DNA of 64,000 bases from Ardenticatenales bacterium. GTDB lineage: Bacteria; Chloroflexota; Anaerolineae; Ardenticatenales; Ardenticatenaceae. The notes under the pieces are model-generated. The model worked only from the letters and a program-made list of their open reading frames with translations, did not search any database and was not told the origin of the DNA. The stretch lies in contig JACKAZ010000004.1 of assembly GCA_020634795.1 (NCBI GenBank), positions 180,001-244,000 on the forward strand, written 5' to 3'. Within the stretch, counting starts at the first letter, position 1. Every line of letters starts with the position of its first letter. Shown in pieces: positions 35,502 to 45,040 of the stretch. A program made the translations under genes and the position numbers.

Positions 35502-37877
35502 CTACGGCGTAACAGCGATTTGATCTAGGCGCACCACCACACCCGCGCCGCCGTCCACCACCACGATCTCGCCCTCGCGGATACGCTGCATCGCGCCGCG
35601 CACGCCGAAGACGGCGGGCAGGCCGTATTCCCGCGCCACTACCGCCCCGTGCGAAAGCTGCCCGCCCCGTTCCGTCACCAGTCCCGCGATCGTCCCGAAG
35701 ATCGGCGTCCACGCCGGGTCGGGGCTGGGTGTCACCAAGATATCCCCCGGCTGAACGCGGCTGAGCGCCGTGGGATCATGGACGAGCCGCGCCGGGCCAC
35801 GGCCAATGCCCTCGCTCACCGCGCGGCCTTGCAGATCGTCGCCTTGCCGCTGGGCCAGCGGCGCATTGCCGCGTAAGAAATCGGGGTAATGCCAGCCTTG
35901 CGCCTGCATCGCCTGGCCGCGGAGCCGCTTGAGCGTCGCCAGCCGCTGCGCCGCCACCTCGCCAGCAGGTGTGCCGGACAACAGCTCTTCCCAGCTCATG
36001 CCAAAGACGGCTTCTGCCGCGGGCAGATGGCCGCTCGCCACCCACCGCTCGCCCAGCGCCAGCGCCACTTGCCGCTGAAAGGACAGAAGCTGCTGCCAAT
36101 GAAAGCGCTGCGCTTCCCGTAGCCGCAGATAGTCGCGGCTCAGCGCCGCCAGCGGCCGTAGCCAGAGCGGCGACTGGGCTTGTCCAAATACCCCTGGGGT
36201 GGGCGCAGGCCGAACGGTGCGTACGAATCCCAAGAAGCCGTCGGGGTCGGCTTCCCACGGCGGATCGTAGATATCCAACGAGAAGGCGCGGTGGCCGTAG
36301 CGAGACAAAAATCGCTCGACTCGGCGCTGAGCGTCCGATGTCAGGGCGTCTAGGGTCGTCCCCGATTCGTCTGCTAACTCCGCCGCCAATTCCGCCAGCG
36401 CGCGGTTCATCCGTGTCGTCACGCTGTCGACCGCGCCCGCGACAGCCGCCGCCCGCCGCGCCCCCTCCGCCGCGCCGAAGCGGGCGCTCAACAGCCGCCG
36501 CAAGAGCGAATAGCTCAGGTCGGCGTAAAAGATGCTCCAGCGGTGCAGCAGCAGCAGCGCGTCGGCGACTGCTTGGGCGTCGCGCAACAGCGTGCGGCCC
36601 GCCGCGATCGGATCGGACGCCTCGTCGAGATGGCGTAGCCGGAACCGGAGTTGGAGCAGTTGCGCGGCCTGCTTCGCCTCGTAGCGCTGCCACGCTTGCG
36701 GGTTGTGCAGCGGCGAGGCCGCTTGGCCATCCTTCGCTAGGATGCGCACGCCATTGATCAGCAGATGGACCCCCCACGTTGGCGTGGCGGGCGCGTGGCG
36801 CAGGGAGCAATCGCCCTCGGGGTAGAAGCGACTCGCATCTTCCGGCAGCAGCCAGTCGGGGAAGAGTTTGTAGAGCTGTTGCCAGGCCAGCACGCGGCTG
36901 TAGGGGTGGCCGTTCCACAGCTTCAGGAGCGGTTGGGGCGGCTGGCGCACGCCGGTCAGGGCGAGCGGTTGGCCCAGTGCGAGGGTCGCCAATGCAGGGG
37001 CGATCAGCGACCAGCCAAGGGGCGAGACGGGCTGGGTGAAGCGCTCGTTGAGGAAAGCCGCCGTCCAGAGATGATCGTCGTCGGGCCAATGGTCGGTGAA
37101 CCCACCCCCGTGGCCGGTGGTGATGGGCCGCGCCTGCAACAGCCAGAGCCGTTGCCCATCGCTGGCCCATTCCACGTCCTGCCCGTCGCCGAAGAGCGCG
37201 GTGGCCGCGTCCAGCAGCGCACGCACCCCGTCGAGCGCTTCGCGGCCCAGCAGCGGATGGCGCGGCATTTGCAGCGGTTCGCCATTGGCCCCGAAACGCC
37301 AGAGCTGTGGCTCGACCGTGCCGCTGGCCAGCCCTTCGCCCAAGCCGCGCACCGCCTCGATGATCGGCGTGGGGCGGCCATCGCGCGGGTCGTGGCTGAA
37401 GGCGATGCCCGCGACCGTGGCCGGCACCTGTGCCTGCACAATGACCGCCATCGCGGCGTGGGCAGCGCCCTGTCGTTGGCGGTAGGCCGTGGCTTCGGCG
37501 CTGTGGAGCGAGGCCCAAACCCGCTGCACCGCCGCGTGTAGCCCGTCGACATCGGCCACGTCGAGCAGCGTGGCTTGCAGCCCCGCGAAGGAGGCCAAGG
37601 CCGTATCTTCGGCGACCGCCGAGGAACGAACGGCGACCCGCAACGGCCAACCCTCGGGCAGTTCGCCGTGTAGGCGTTGCCACGCCTGGTGCATGGCGTT
37701 GACCAGCGCCGTGTCGGCCAGGCCCAGCCCTTGGGCTGCCGTGGTCAGGACGAAGCCGGGCGGCACCGGCAGGCCGCGTTGCAGGGCCAGCGCCAGCCGC
37801 GCCGCTTTCGGCCCGACGAGGCTGTCGTTCGTCGCTGTGGGGTTGTCAAGCGTGAGAAGCAAAGGCGCAGTGATCAT
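35502..37877 (-). CDS. PEP-synthase-like / rifampicin-phosphotransferase-like enzyme
   Basis: The product is 791 aa. Residues 1-300 are the PPDK/PPS ATP-binding domain (GPKAARLALALQRGLPVPPGFVLT, RVAVRSSAVAEDT). The centre (about 300-680) is a helical module with no strong motif. The C-terminal 110 residues are the swivelling phosphohistidine domain, with GGQLSHGAVVAREYGLPAV providing the catalytic His. The order ATP-binding, helical, swivelling matches rifampin phosphotransferase and short PEP-synthase relatives; it is not full PpsA (no C-terminal PEP-binding barrel). Substrate is unknown, so a role as antibiotic kinase or small-molecule phosphotransferase is only a possibility. It stands alone, next to repeat-rich gaps. 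Confidence 0.75.
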   Translation of the reverse strand: MITAPLLLTLDNPTATNDSLVGPKAARLALALQRGLPVPPGFVLTTAAQGLGLADTALVNAMHQAWQRLHGELPEGWPLRVAVRSSAVAEDTALASFAGLQATLLDVADVDGLHAAVQRVWASLHSAEATAYRQRQGAAHAAMAVIVQAQVPATVAGIAFSHDPRDGRPTPIIEAVRGLGEGLASGTVEPQLWRFGANGEPLQMPRHPLLGREALDGVRALLDAATALFGDGQDVEWASDGQRLWLLQARPITTGHGGGFTDHWPDDDHLWTAAFLNERFTQPVSPLGWSLIAPALATLALGQPLALTGVRQPPQPLLKLWNGHPYSRVLAWQQLYKLFPDWLLPEDASRFYPEGDCSLRHAPATPTWGVHLLINGVRILAKDGQAASPLHNPQAWQRYEAKQAAQLLQLRFRLRHLDEASDPIAAGRTLLRDAQAVADALLLLHRWSIFYADLSYSLLRRLLSARFGAAEGARRAAAVAGAVDSVTTRMNRALAELAAELADESGTTLDALTSDAQRRVERFLSRYGHRAFSLDIYDPPWEADPDGFLGFVRTVRPAPTPGVFGQAQSPLWLRPLAALSRDYLRLREAQRFHWQQLLSFQRQVALALGERWVASGHLPAAEAVFGMSWEELLSGTPAGEVAAQRLATLKRLRGQAMQAQGWHYPDFLRGNAPLAQRQGDDLQGRAVSEGIGRGPARLVHDPTALSRVQPGDILVTPSPDPAWTPIFGTIAGLVTERGGQLSHGAVVAREYGLPAVFGVRGAMQRIREGEIVVVDGGAGVVVRLDQIAVTP

Positions 37878-38189
37878 GGGGGGAGTATGGCAGAACGGCC
37901 ACGGATAACAAGTAACGCAGAGCAGTTAACGCAGAACGCAGAATACGGCGGCCTACCCTTGGTGCAATCGATGGACGTAGGGTCGGGCCGTCGTGCCCGG
38001 CCGGCTGATTGGCATTCTATCGACCCTTGCTCTTCATGGCCGACGGTGCGCAATCGGCAAGGGGCGCTGGCGGTTTGCGCAACCGCGCGGCATACGCTGC
38101 ATGTCGCAGTAGGGGTGTCGTCTGCGCAGGGTAATCTGAACGCGCGACGAGGGGCGGCCGTGCGAGGAGTTAACGTCCACGGGGGCGCT
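37878..38189. other. Intergenic region with heptamer repeat and dispersed hairpin
   Basis: No gene is seen. 37909-37948 repeats ACGCAGA-type heptamers. 37979-38002 is a hairpin of the common type GGTCGGGC...GCCCGGCC. Confidence 0.6.
37979..38002. repeat. Dispersed-type GC-rich hairpin
   Basis: The arms GGTCGGGC and GCCCGGCC form an 8-bp stem (one G-U) around CGTCGT, preceded by GTAG. It resembles the short GTAGGGTCGGGC intergenic palindromes that recur in many genomes, but I see only one copy in this window. Confidence 0.5.
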
Positions 38190-39938
38190 TTATTCGGTCG
38201 GCTTTTTCTCTAACACAAAGAGAGCGCCGCGATGTGGTGGAAACCACTGCTGATAGCTATCTTCACGTACGATCGAATAGCCGGGCACCACGCCAAACGT
38301 AACAATAAAGGTATCCTCTTCGACCCACCACCAGCTCTTGCCCGCCTCACGTTGATAATGGGGACTATACAGATGCAGCCCATTGAATTCGAAACCGCCA
38401 TCGATCTCTTCTACTGTAACGTGTTCACTTCTCATAAAATCATCAATCATCGCCCATCGTGTCCGATTCCATGTCAAATAATCGCGCGTGCCACCGATGG
38501 CATACACGAACAATAGTCCCAAGAGAATCACGGAAACGACCGAGAAGAGCCTGCCCTCTTTGCTAAGCGCTGTTGGACGAGCTTCCTTTGTCGTCAGATT
38601 CACGAAGGCTGCGGCAAGTAGGGGGATGGGGGGGAGTAAATAGCGGTCAAAAAGACCCGCAATTATAAGTGGCAAGAGGTATAACAAGGCGCTCAAAATC
38701 AAAAATAGTGAAGTAGCGTGGTTGCTGTCTAATTCGTTAGACCACAACGTCCTGAACGTTCTCAGAGCAAAAATACCACCAGCGATCACTAACAAGGTCC
38801 CACCCAATAAGCTGAATACAGTGATAGCAAACCAGAAACCGTTGGAGAGCACAGGCACATGATTGGCCTGCATGATAAGCGTGTCGTGCAGAGTAAGGGG
38901 ACCAATGCCAGATTCGATGATGATATTTCCGCCGAGCGGCATCAGATAAAGGCCTCTATGCCATGGAATGATGCTGAGCAGTATGAAGCAGAGCAAAGCC
39001 ATCGCCAACAGTCTTAGCCGAGAGGTTTTCTTCCCTTTTGTGCCGAGCCATATACGGCCAAAACAGAGCACGAGAACTGGCAATAAAAACCAACCCAGAT
39101 AAAGTAAGACCACAAATATCTGTCCGGCAGCATCGACCCATAACTCGGGCGATTCGAGCGCGCTCATCATGGCATCGGTCTTAGCGCTGTACAGTGCTGG
39201 CAATCGATCAGTCGCTGCGAGCCACTGTTGCAAAGCGAGCAACGCGCCTAGGGTCATCACCGAGGGAAGGAGTGCGCGTCCTATACTCTGCCGCGTGAAA
39301 CCATTCTTGAGAATGAACGTGACTGTAAAGGCAAGAGGAATAGTAATACCCAACTGTCGATTCAAGGTAGCAATCATCATCAAAAGGGTTCCAAGCCACA
39401 GGTCGAAATTCGAATGCTGATTCAGGCATCGTGTTAAGAAAAGAGTCGCAACAATCATTACCGCCGTAAACGGCACATCAGTCATGAATGTAGTTGACAA
39501 AGCATAGTAGATTGGATTAAATGCAACCGTCAGGGCGGCAATAACCGCAAGCCATCTCGACCTATCCAATACTCTGACGAGTAGATAAGTGGCCAGAACG
39601 CCTACTAACGAGAGGGTAAGCGTCGAGAACCGTAGCGTTTCAAAAGAATAGCCTTTCAACAGGCAAAAAAAGGATCCCCACAAAACGTGCGTGAGGAGCG
39701 GCGTCGAAGTCCATCCAATGGGTAGAAAGTCTCCGGTTTCAAGAAAGTGCTTGACGGTCAGAGCATAAGACCAATCATCATTCAGAGGGAAATCTCCAAG
39801 GGGATTGATAATGAAAAGGCTGACAAGCCAAAGAGCAGAGATTGACAATATATCAAACCCTGTGGAATTTATCGGTCCATCAAAGAGATGCTTCTTGGCT
39901 TTGTTCAACCTTAAGTCTCCAGCTTTGGTGGCCCGCAT
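38190..39938 (-). CDS. ArnT/GT39-like membrane glycosyltransferase
   Basis: The product is 582 aa with about 10-12 transmembrane helices. It opens with a loop NPLGDFPLNDDWSYALTVKH after helix one; the acidic DD pair in the first extracytoplasmic loop is the hallmark of GT-C (GT39/ArnT, RgtA-D-like) enzymes that use polyprenyl-phosphate sugars. TTFMTDVPFTAVMIV forms a later conserved element. A soluble C-terminal domain covers about the last 100 residues. It probably adds a sugar to an envelope polymer or lipid on the outside of the membrane. The coding sequence is visibly AT-richer than its neighbours (many TTT, AAT, ATA codons), suggesting acquisition by transfer. It is single and convergent with nothing obvious. 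Confidence 0.8.
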   Translation of the reverse strand: MRATKAGDLRLNKAKKHLFDGPINSTGFDILSISALWLVSLFIINPLGDFPLNDDWSYALTVKHFLETGDFLPIGWTSTPLLTHVLWGSFFCLLKGYSFETLRFSTLTLSLVGVLATYLLVRVLDRSRWLAVIAALTVAFNPIYYALSTTFMTDVPFTAVMIVATLFLTRCLNQHSNFDLWLGTLLMMIATLNRQLGITIPLAFTVTFILKNGFTRQSIGRALLPSVMTLGALLALQQWLAATDRLPALYSAKTDAMMSALESPELWVDAAGQIFVVLLYLGWFLLPVLVLCFGRIWLGTKGKKTSRLRLLAMALLCFILLSIIPWHRGLYLMPLGGNIIIESGIGPLTLHDTLIMQANHVPVLSNGFWFAITVFSLLGGTLLVIAGGIFALRTFRTLWSNELDSNHATSLFLILSALLYLLPLIIAGLFDRYLLPPIPLLAAAFVNLTTKEARPTALSKEGRLFSVVSVILLGLLFVYAIGGTRDYLTWNRTRWAMIDDFMRSEHVTVEEIDGGFEFNGLHLYSPHYQREAGKSWWWVEEDTFIVTFGVVPGYSIVREDSYQQWFPPHRGALFVLEKKPTE

Positions 39939-40219
39939 GGTGGTTTCAGGTCAAAAGGTACGTCAGTTTATTTCCATCGCACCTCTCGCCAGACGAAAGA
40001 CGCGCGAGCCTAGTGCGACGACATGGTATCATAACCGAATCTTCGTCGCGAGCGCTCGTCGCATCGTGGCCTCGCCGCCTCCCCACACGTCTTAACACAG
40101 ATGCCGCCATGCCGGAACAAATCCCTTTGCGAAAGGTGAGCGCGCGTGTACACTCGCTGGCCGATTTTGACTGTGCTTGCCTTCTCCCCTCACCTGCCAC
40201 CAGAAAAGTTGCCATCGTT

Positions 40220-41122
40220 ATGCTCCCACTTGGTGAACTCGCCGCGCTTACCACCTCCCTGCTCTGGACGGGCACTTCGACGCTTTTCACGCTGGCGGGC
40301 CAGCGCGTCGGCTCGATCGTGGTCAACCGGGCGCGGTTGGTGTTGGCCGTTCTTTTTCTGATGCTGACCCACTGGCTGCTGCAGGGGGAGTTGTTGCCTG
40401 TCGGTGCCACGGTTGAGCAATGGGCGTGGCTCGGCCTGTCCGGCGTGATCGGCTTGGTGATCGGCGACAGCTTCCTCTTCCAAGCGCTGATCTGGATCGG
40501 TCCGCAGTTGGCCATGCTGATGCTCAGCTTGGCCCCGGTAATCGCCGCGCTGGCCGCTTGGCTCTTCTTGGGCGAAACGCTGACGGCGCCACAGACAGGC
40601 GGCGTTTTGCTGACGGTGGGGGGCGTGGCGTGGGTGGTGCTGCAGCGCAACCGACCCACCGCTCACGAGCCAGCGGAGCGCAACTTCTTGATGGGAATCC
40701 TCTTCGGGCTGGGGGCCGCGCTTGGCCAAGCGTTGGGCCTCATCACCGCGAAAGTGGGTCTGCAGGGGGAGTTCTCCGCGCTGTCCGGTACGCTGATCCG
40801 CATGTTGGTGGCGATGGCGGTCGTCTGGCTGATCACGATAGCCCGTGGGCAAGCCGGGCCGACCCTGCGTCGCCTTCAGTCCAACCGCCCCGCCATCGTG
40901 CAACTGGTCGGCGCCGCACTCTTTGGCCCCTTCCTCGGCGTCTGGCTCTCGCTGGTCGCCATCCAGCACACGGCGGTGGGCATCGCCAGCACCCTGATGG
41001 CGCTGCCGCCGGTCTTCTTGTTGCCCGTCGCCCGCTACCTTTTCCGCGAAACGGTCAGTTGGCAAGCGGTGGCAGGCACCATTGTGGCCATGATCGGGGT
41101 GGGGGTGCTGTTTTTGTCGTGA
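40220..41122 (+). CDS. EamA-family drug/metabolite transporter (full length)
   Basis: The product is 300 aa with ten predicted helices in two EamA repeats. Repeat one ends with WLFLGETLTAPQTGG and repeat two with YLFRETVSWQAVAGTIVAMIGV, the FxExxxxxxxxG feature of the family. It exports or imports small metabolites; the substrate is unknown. The start at 40220 (MLPLGELAALTTSLLWTG) begins at the first helix. The in-frame region upstream (to 39842) is Arg/Ser-rich and not protein-like, so I do not include it. It is divergent from the GT39-like gene. Confidence 0.85.
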   Translation: MLPLGELAALTTSLLWTGTSTLFTLAGQRVGSIVVNRARLVLAVLFLMLTHWLLQGELLPVGATVEQWAWLGLSGVIGLVIGDSFLFQALIWIGPQLAMLMLSLAPVIAALAAWLFLGETLTAPQTGGVLLTVGGVAWVVLQRNRPTAHEPAERNFLMGILFGLGAALGQALGLITAKVGLQGEFSALSGTLIRMLVAMAVVWLITIARGQAGPTLRRLQSNRPAIVQLVGAALFGPFLGVWLSLVAIQHTAVGIASTLMALPPVFLLPVARYLFRETVSWQAVAGTIVAMIGVGVLFLS

Positions 41123-41196
41123 AGGGCGCATGGGATGACGTCTCCTACCCGACCCCCGATGTCCGATTCTCGATCTCGACATCGGACTGCGCCTCT

Positions 41197-42456
41197 CTAA
41201 AAGAGCGGCTTCGCGGGCAGAATCTTCGTCGTGACCTCGCCGAAGCCGACGCGGTAGCCGTCGCCCTGACACCAGCCGGTCAGCGTCACCGTATCGCCGT
41301 CTTGCAGGAACTTGCGCGTTTCGCCGTTCGGCAATTCCATCGGCTGCGTGCCACGCCACGTCAGTTCCAGCAGCGAGCCGAAGCTTTCACGCTCTTCGCC
41401 GCTGATCGTCCCCGACGCCAGCAGATCCCCCGTCCGCATGTTCGCACCCGTGATCGAGTGGTGGGCCAACTGTTGACTCATGCTCCAGTAAAGGTGGCGG
41501 AAGTTGGAGCGAATGATCCGTGCCGCTTCTGCCATCTGCTCACTCTGTAGCCAGACCTCTAGCTCGATGTCGTAGCTCTGGTTGTCGGTCCGCAGATAGG
41601 GGAGCGGTTCCGGCGCTTGCGTCGGGCCGGGGATGCGGAACGGTTCCAGCGCGACCAGCGGCACCACCCACGGCGCGATCGAGGTGGCGAAGTTCTTAGC
41701 GAGGAAGGGGCCGAGCGGCTGATATTCCCACTTTTGGATGTCGCGGGCGCTCCAATCGTTGACGAGCACCAGCCCGAAGATGTGATCCTCCGCCTCGTCC
41801 ACGGGGATCGGGCTGCCCAGTTCGTTGCCCGTCCCGACGAAAAAGCCCATCTCCAGTTCGATGTCGAGCAGCTTGCTGGCGGTGAAGTGGGGCGCCTCGG
41901 CCCCGTCGGCAATCGTCTGCCCCTGCGGTCGATGGATCGGCACGCCGCTGAGGATGACCGAGCTGGCCCGTCCGTGATAGGCGACCGGCAAATGGAGCCA
42001 GTTGGCCATCAGCGCGTTCTCTTTGCCCCGGAACATCGTGCCGACGTTGGTCGCATGTTGGCGGGAAGAGTAAAAGTCGGTGTAGTCACCGATCTGCACC
42101 GGCAGATGCAGCGTCACGTCGCGGCGGGGCAGCAGCGCCCGGCCACGTAGGTTGTCGTCGTCGCGCAGCGTCGGGGTGTCGCGGTCGAGCAAGGCTTGCA
42201 GCGTGGCCCGCACGCTGTGCCAGGCTGCGCGGCCCAACGCCATGAAGGGGTTGAGCACCGGCTGATTGAAGATGGCCACGCCCTGCGTGACCCCGTCGAA
42301 ATGGCCCTCGGCTTCCAACACGGCCAGGTCGAGCACGTAGTCGCCGATGGCGACGCCCACGCGGGGCGTACGGTCCGCGGTGCTGAAGATGCCGTAGGGC
42401 AGATTCTGGATCGGGAAATGGGAGGTCGCTTCGACCTCGATGAATGACTGTTGCAT
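41197..42456 (-). CDS. fahA: Fumarylacetoacetase
   Basis: The product is 419 aa, the normal length for FAH. It begins QSFIEVEATSHFPIQNLPYGIF and contains FYSSRQHATNVGTMFRG, the catalytic His region, VLVNDWSARDIQKWEYQPLGPFLAKNFATSIAPWVV, and SFGSLLELTWRGT near the C-terminus, all FAH signatures including the metal-binding acidic cluster. It hydrolyses fumarylacetoacetate to fumarate and acetoacetate, the last step of tyrosine/homogentisate catabolism. No other gene of that pathway (hmgA, maiA, hpd) is next to it in this window. It is convergent with the EamA gene. Confidence 0.93.
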   Translation of the reverse strand: MQQSFIEVEATSHFPIQNLPYGIFSTADRTPRVGVAIGDYVLDLAVLEAEGHFDGVTQGVAIFNQPVLNPFMALGRAAWHSVRATLQALLDRDTPTLRDDDNLRGRALLPRRDVTLHLPVQIGDYTDFYSSRQHATNVGTMFRGKENALMANWLHLPVAYHGRASSVILSGVPIHRPQGQTIADGAEAPHFTASKLLDIELEMGFFVGTGNELGSPIPVDEAEDHIFGLVLVNDWSARDIQKWEYQPLGPFLAKNFATSIAPWVVPLVALEPFRIPGPTQAPEPLPYLRTDNQSYDIELEVWLQSEQMAEAARIIRSNFRHLYWSMSQQLAHHSITGANMRTGDLLASGTISGEERESFGSLLELTWRGTQPMELPNGETRKFLQDGDTVTLTGWCQGDGYRVGFGEVTTKILPAKPLF

Positions 42457-42523
42457 GGCACTCTCGTACGTAGGGTTGGTTGATGCGGCGGGTATTGTGA
42501 TGGAATGGGGGAAAAGAGGAAAG

Positions 42524-42566
42524 AGGGGAGCTTGGGGAGCTGAGGGAGCTTGGGGAGCTGAGGGGG
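42524..42566. repeat. Tandem GGGGAGCTT repeats upstream of fahA
   Basis: Four or so 9-10 base units (GGGGAGCTTG, GGGAGCTGA) follow one another. The same unit family is seen at 35209-35475. It lies in the 251-nt gap between fahA and recD2. Confidence 0.88.
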
Positions 42567-42707
42567 AGTTCGGTGTGCTTGCTTTGTGATGGCGATGGCG
42601 AGCCGCTGTTTTTTCTACAGGGATCGGCGAGACAGCGGTTTGGGAACTCGAACGGGGGTGTGATACTTCAGGGGGGGCGAACCAGCGTCGTTGAAGCTTT
42701 CAGAGCG

Positions 42708-45038
42708 CTACGCCATGCCTTCGCGCAGCCAGTGGGCGATGCCGCTCCAGCGGTGGCGCGGCTTGTCGTTGGCGGTGGCGCGTGCCAGCACGGTCGGATC
42801 CCCCACCATGACGAGGAGCTGCTTGGCGCGGGTGACGGCGGTGTAGAACAGTTGGCGATAGAGCAGCCGTCGCGCCGCCGGATCGAGTGCCAGCAAGACC
42901 GCCGGAAATTCGCCCCCCTGTGATTTGTGGGCGGTGATCGCGTAGGCGTGGGTCAACTGATCCAGTTCCTCTTTGCGGAACGACGCGCTGACATCGTCGT
43001 CGAACTGGACGGTCACCGCCAGCGCACTCGGCTCCACGTCGATGATCGTCCCCTGCAACCCGTTGACGACCTCTTTTTCGTAGTTGTTGCGGATCGCCAT
43101 CACCCGATCCCCCAAGCGAAAGATCCGCTCCCCCCGGCTGAACTCGGGCCGGTCGGCGCGGGCGGGGTTGAGCGCGGCCCGCAATTGGTGGTTGAGCAGA
43201 TCGACGCCCAGCGGCCCCGAATAACGGGGCGCGATCACCTGCACCTCGGCGCTTGGCACGCCGAAGGTGCGTGGGATGCGTTCGGTGACCAACGATTGCA
43301 CGAGGGCCGCGCCCCGTTCTTCCGTGTTGAGCAGCGCCACCACCTCGCCCCCGCCACAGCCCGGGCAATGGGCGGCCAAGCGGACATCGCCGCAACTGCA
43401 GCGTGCCCACGGCAGATGGGTGTTGAAGAGGAAGACGTTGCCCGCTGACAGTTCCCGTGCGATCCGAGGCCCACCCGCGATCGGTTGGCCGCGCGGCGCG
43501 TTGTTGATGGCGTGGGCCATCTCCACGATCAGATTCTCTTGCGCCGTGTCCTGTCGGTGGATCTGGGTCAGCCGCGCCACCGGCAGCTCGCCGCTGGCGA
43601 TCACATCGTGCAGCACGCGGCCCGGCCCCACGCTCGGCAACTGATCGACATCGCCCATCAGCAGCAGCCGACAGCCGCTCGGCACGGCGCGCAACAGGGC
43701 GCTGGCCAGCGGCGCGTCCAGCATCGAACTTTCGTCGATCAGGATCGCTGCGGCGTCCAGCGGATCGCCCTCGTTCCGCTGGAAGTCGCCCCGACTCCAT
43801 TCCAGCAACCGGTGGATGGTCGACGCCTCCCGTCCGGTCGTTTCCGCCAGGCGGCGGGCGGCACGGCCCGTCGGCGCGGCCAGCTTGACGTCAAGGCCCG
43901 CTTCTTCCCAACTGTCAACGATCAGCCGCGCCAAGGTCGATTTGCCGGTGCCCGGTCCGCCCGTGATGACGCTGACCCCGCTCTGCAGCGCGACCTCGAA
44001 GGCTTGGCGCTGGGTGGGGTCGAGCAGCAGGTCGGCCCGTGCTTCGGCGGATTGGCGGACTTGGCTCATCGTCAACTGGCCAAAGTGCAAGGGTGGCAAG
44101 GTGGCATCCAGCAGCCGTTGCAGGTGACCGACGATGGCCTCTTCGGCCAGCCACGCCTCGCGCCCGTAGAAGGCGAGCGTCTCGTCGACGGCCACGATCT
44201 GGATATAGCGCTGGTTACGAAGCTGTTCCAGCGCATCCCCGACCAAATCGACCGCCTCGTCGGGCGGCTGGCCGAGCCAGACGATTTCGGAGAGGCCACG
44301 CAGTAAGGGTTCCTCGGGCAGATAGAGATGGCCGTTGCCGTAATATTCGCGCTGTAGCAGATAGACGATCGCCGCTTGGATGCGGCCCGGATCGTCGAGC
44401 GGCATGCCACGCTGTTGGGCGATCTGGTCGATGGTCTTGAAGCCGATCCCCTCGACGTCCTGCGCGATTTGAAAGGGCGTTTCCTCGAAGATGCGGAGCG
44501 CATCCACCCCCCGTTCCGCGTAGAAATCGAGGATGCGGCGTGCCTCTTTGGCCGAAAGGCCCTGTTCGTAAAGGCTGACCAGCAGCTTCTGGTTGCCATA
44601 CTTTTCGCGCAGGGTGTCGACAATCGCGTCGATGCGCTGTTCGCCGAGGCCGGGCATCTCGTCCAACCGGTGGGGTTCGTCGAGCAGCCGTTCCAGCATG
44701 TCGTCGCCCCAAAAGGGGTAGAAGTAGGCGACGAGCTGGCGGGCAAGCGATTTCCCGATGCCCGGCACTTCCTCCATCAGGAAGCGTTGGATGCCGTCGC
44801 GGCTGCGGGCCACCAGCGGGTGAAAATAGTCGACGCGGAACTGTTCGCCATGTTTGGGATGGCTGGTGAAGCGGCCATGCAGCGTCAGCGTTTGCCCCTC
44901 TTCGATCGCGGCCAAATCGCCAACGATGGTGACGACCCGGCCCCGCAACAGGGCGAAGTTGGCGACGGTGAAGTCGCTGCTGACGAAGCGGATCGTCTCG
45001 ACCCGACCGTCGATCTGTTCAAGGCTACTGCGCGGCAT
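42708..45038 (-). CDS. recD2: RecD2-type ATP-dependent DNA helicase with a Cys4 insertion
   Basis: The product is 776 aa. The N-terminal 300 residues are the RecD2 OB/helix-hairpin-helix part (VPGIGKSLARQL, MPGLGEQRIDAI, VEGIGFKTIDQI). The SF1B helicase core follows: Walker A GGPGTGKST at residues 360-367, Walker B LIDESSMLD, LLLMGDVDQLPSVGPG, and a C-terminal VMAIRNNYEKEVVNG and TAVTRAKQLLVMVGD. RecD2 unwinds DNA 5' to 3' in repair. Between core motifs there is CSCGDVRLAAHCPGCGG, a four-Cys knuckle not usual in the family. The start at 45038 (MPRSSLEQID) is 2 nt after the rsmA stop; the long in-frame upstream region is a shadow of rsmA. Confidence 0.9.
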   Translation of the reverse strand: MPRSSLEQIDGRVETIRFVSSDFTVANFALLRGRVVTIVGDLAAIEEGQTLTLHGRFTSHPKHGEQFRVDYFHPLVARSRDGIQRFLMEEVPGIGKSLARQLVAYFYPFWGDDMLERLLDEPHRLDEMPGLGEQRIDAIVDTLREKYGNQKLLVSLYEQGLSAKEARRILDFYAERGVDALRIFEETPFQIAQDVEGIGFKTIDQIAQQRGMPLDDPGRIQAAIVYLLQREYYGNGHLYLPEEPLLRGLSEIVWLGQPPDEAVDLVGDALEQLRNQRYIQIVAVDETLAFYGREAWLAEEAIVGHLQRLLDATLPPLHFGQLTMSQVRQSAEARADLLLDPTQRQAFEVALQSGVSVITGGPGTGKSTLARLIVDSWEEAGLDVKLAAPTGRAARRLAETTGREASTIHRLLEWSRGDFQRNEGDPLDAAAILIDESSMLDAPLASALLRAVPSGCRLLLMGDVDQLPSVGPGRVLHDVIASGELPVARLTQIHRQDTAQENLIVEMAHAINNAPRGQPIAGGPRIARELSAGNVFLFNTHLPWARCSCGDVRLAAHCPGCGGGEVVALLNTEERGAALVQSLVTERIPRTFGVPSAEVQVIAPRYSGPLGVDLLNHQLRAALNPARADRPEFSRGERIFRLGDRVMAIRNNYEKEVVNGLQGTIIDVEPSALAVTVQFDDDVSASFRKEELDQLTHAYAITAHKSQGGEFPAVLLALDPAARRLLYRQLFYTAVTRAKQLLVMVGDPTVLARATANDKPRHRWSGIAHWLREGMA

Positions 45039-45040
45039 GG

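Noticed and set aside
34987..35712. Pro-rich minus-strand frame of 241 codons
   Set aside because: The PPAPPAPLAPPAPPPTSGG repeats are simply the nonamer repeat read as protein; the frame runs into the PEP-synthase gene out of frame.
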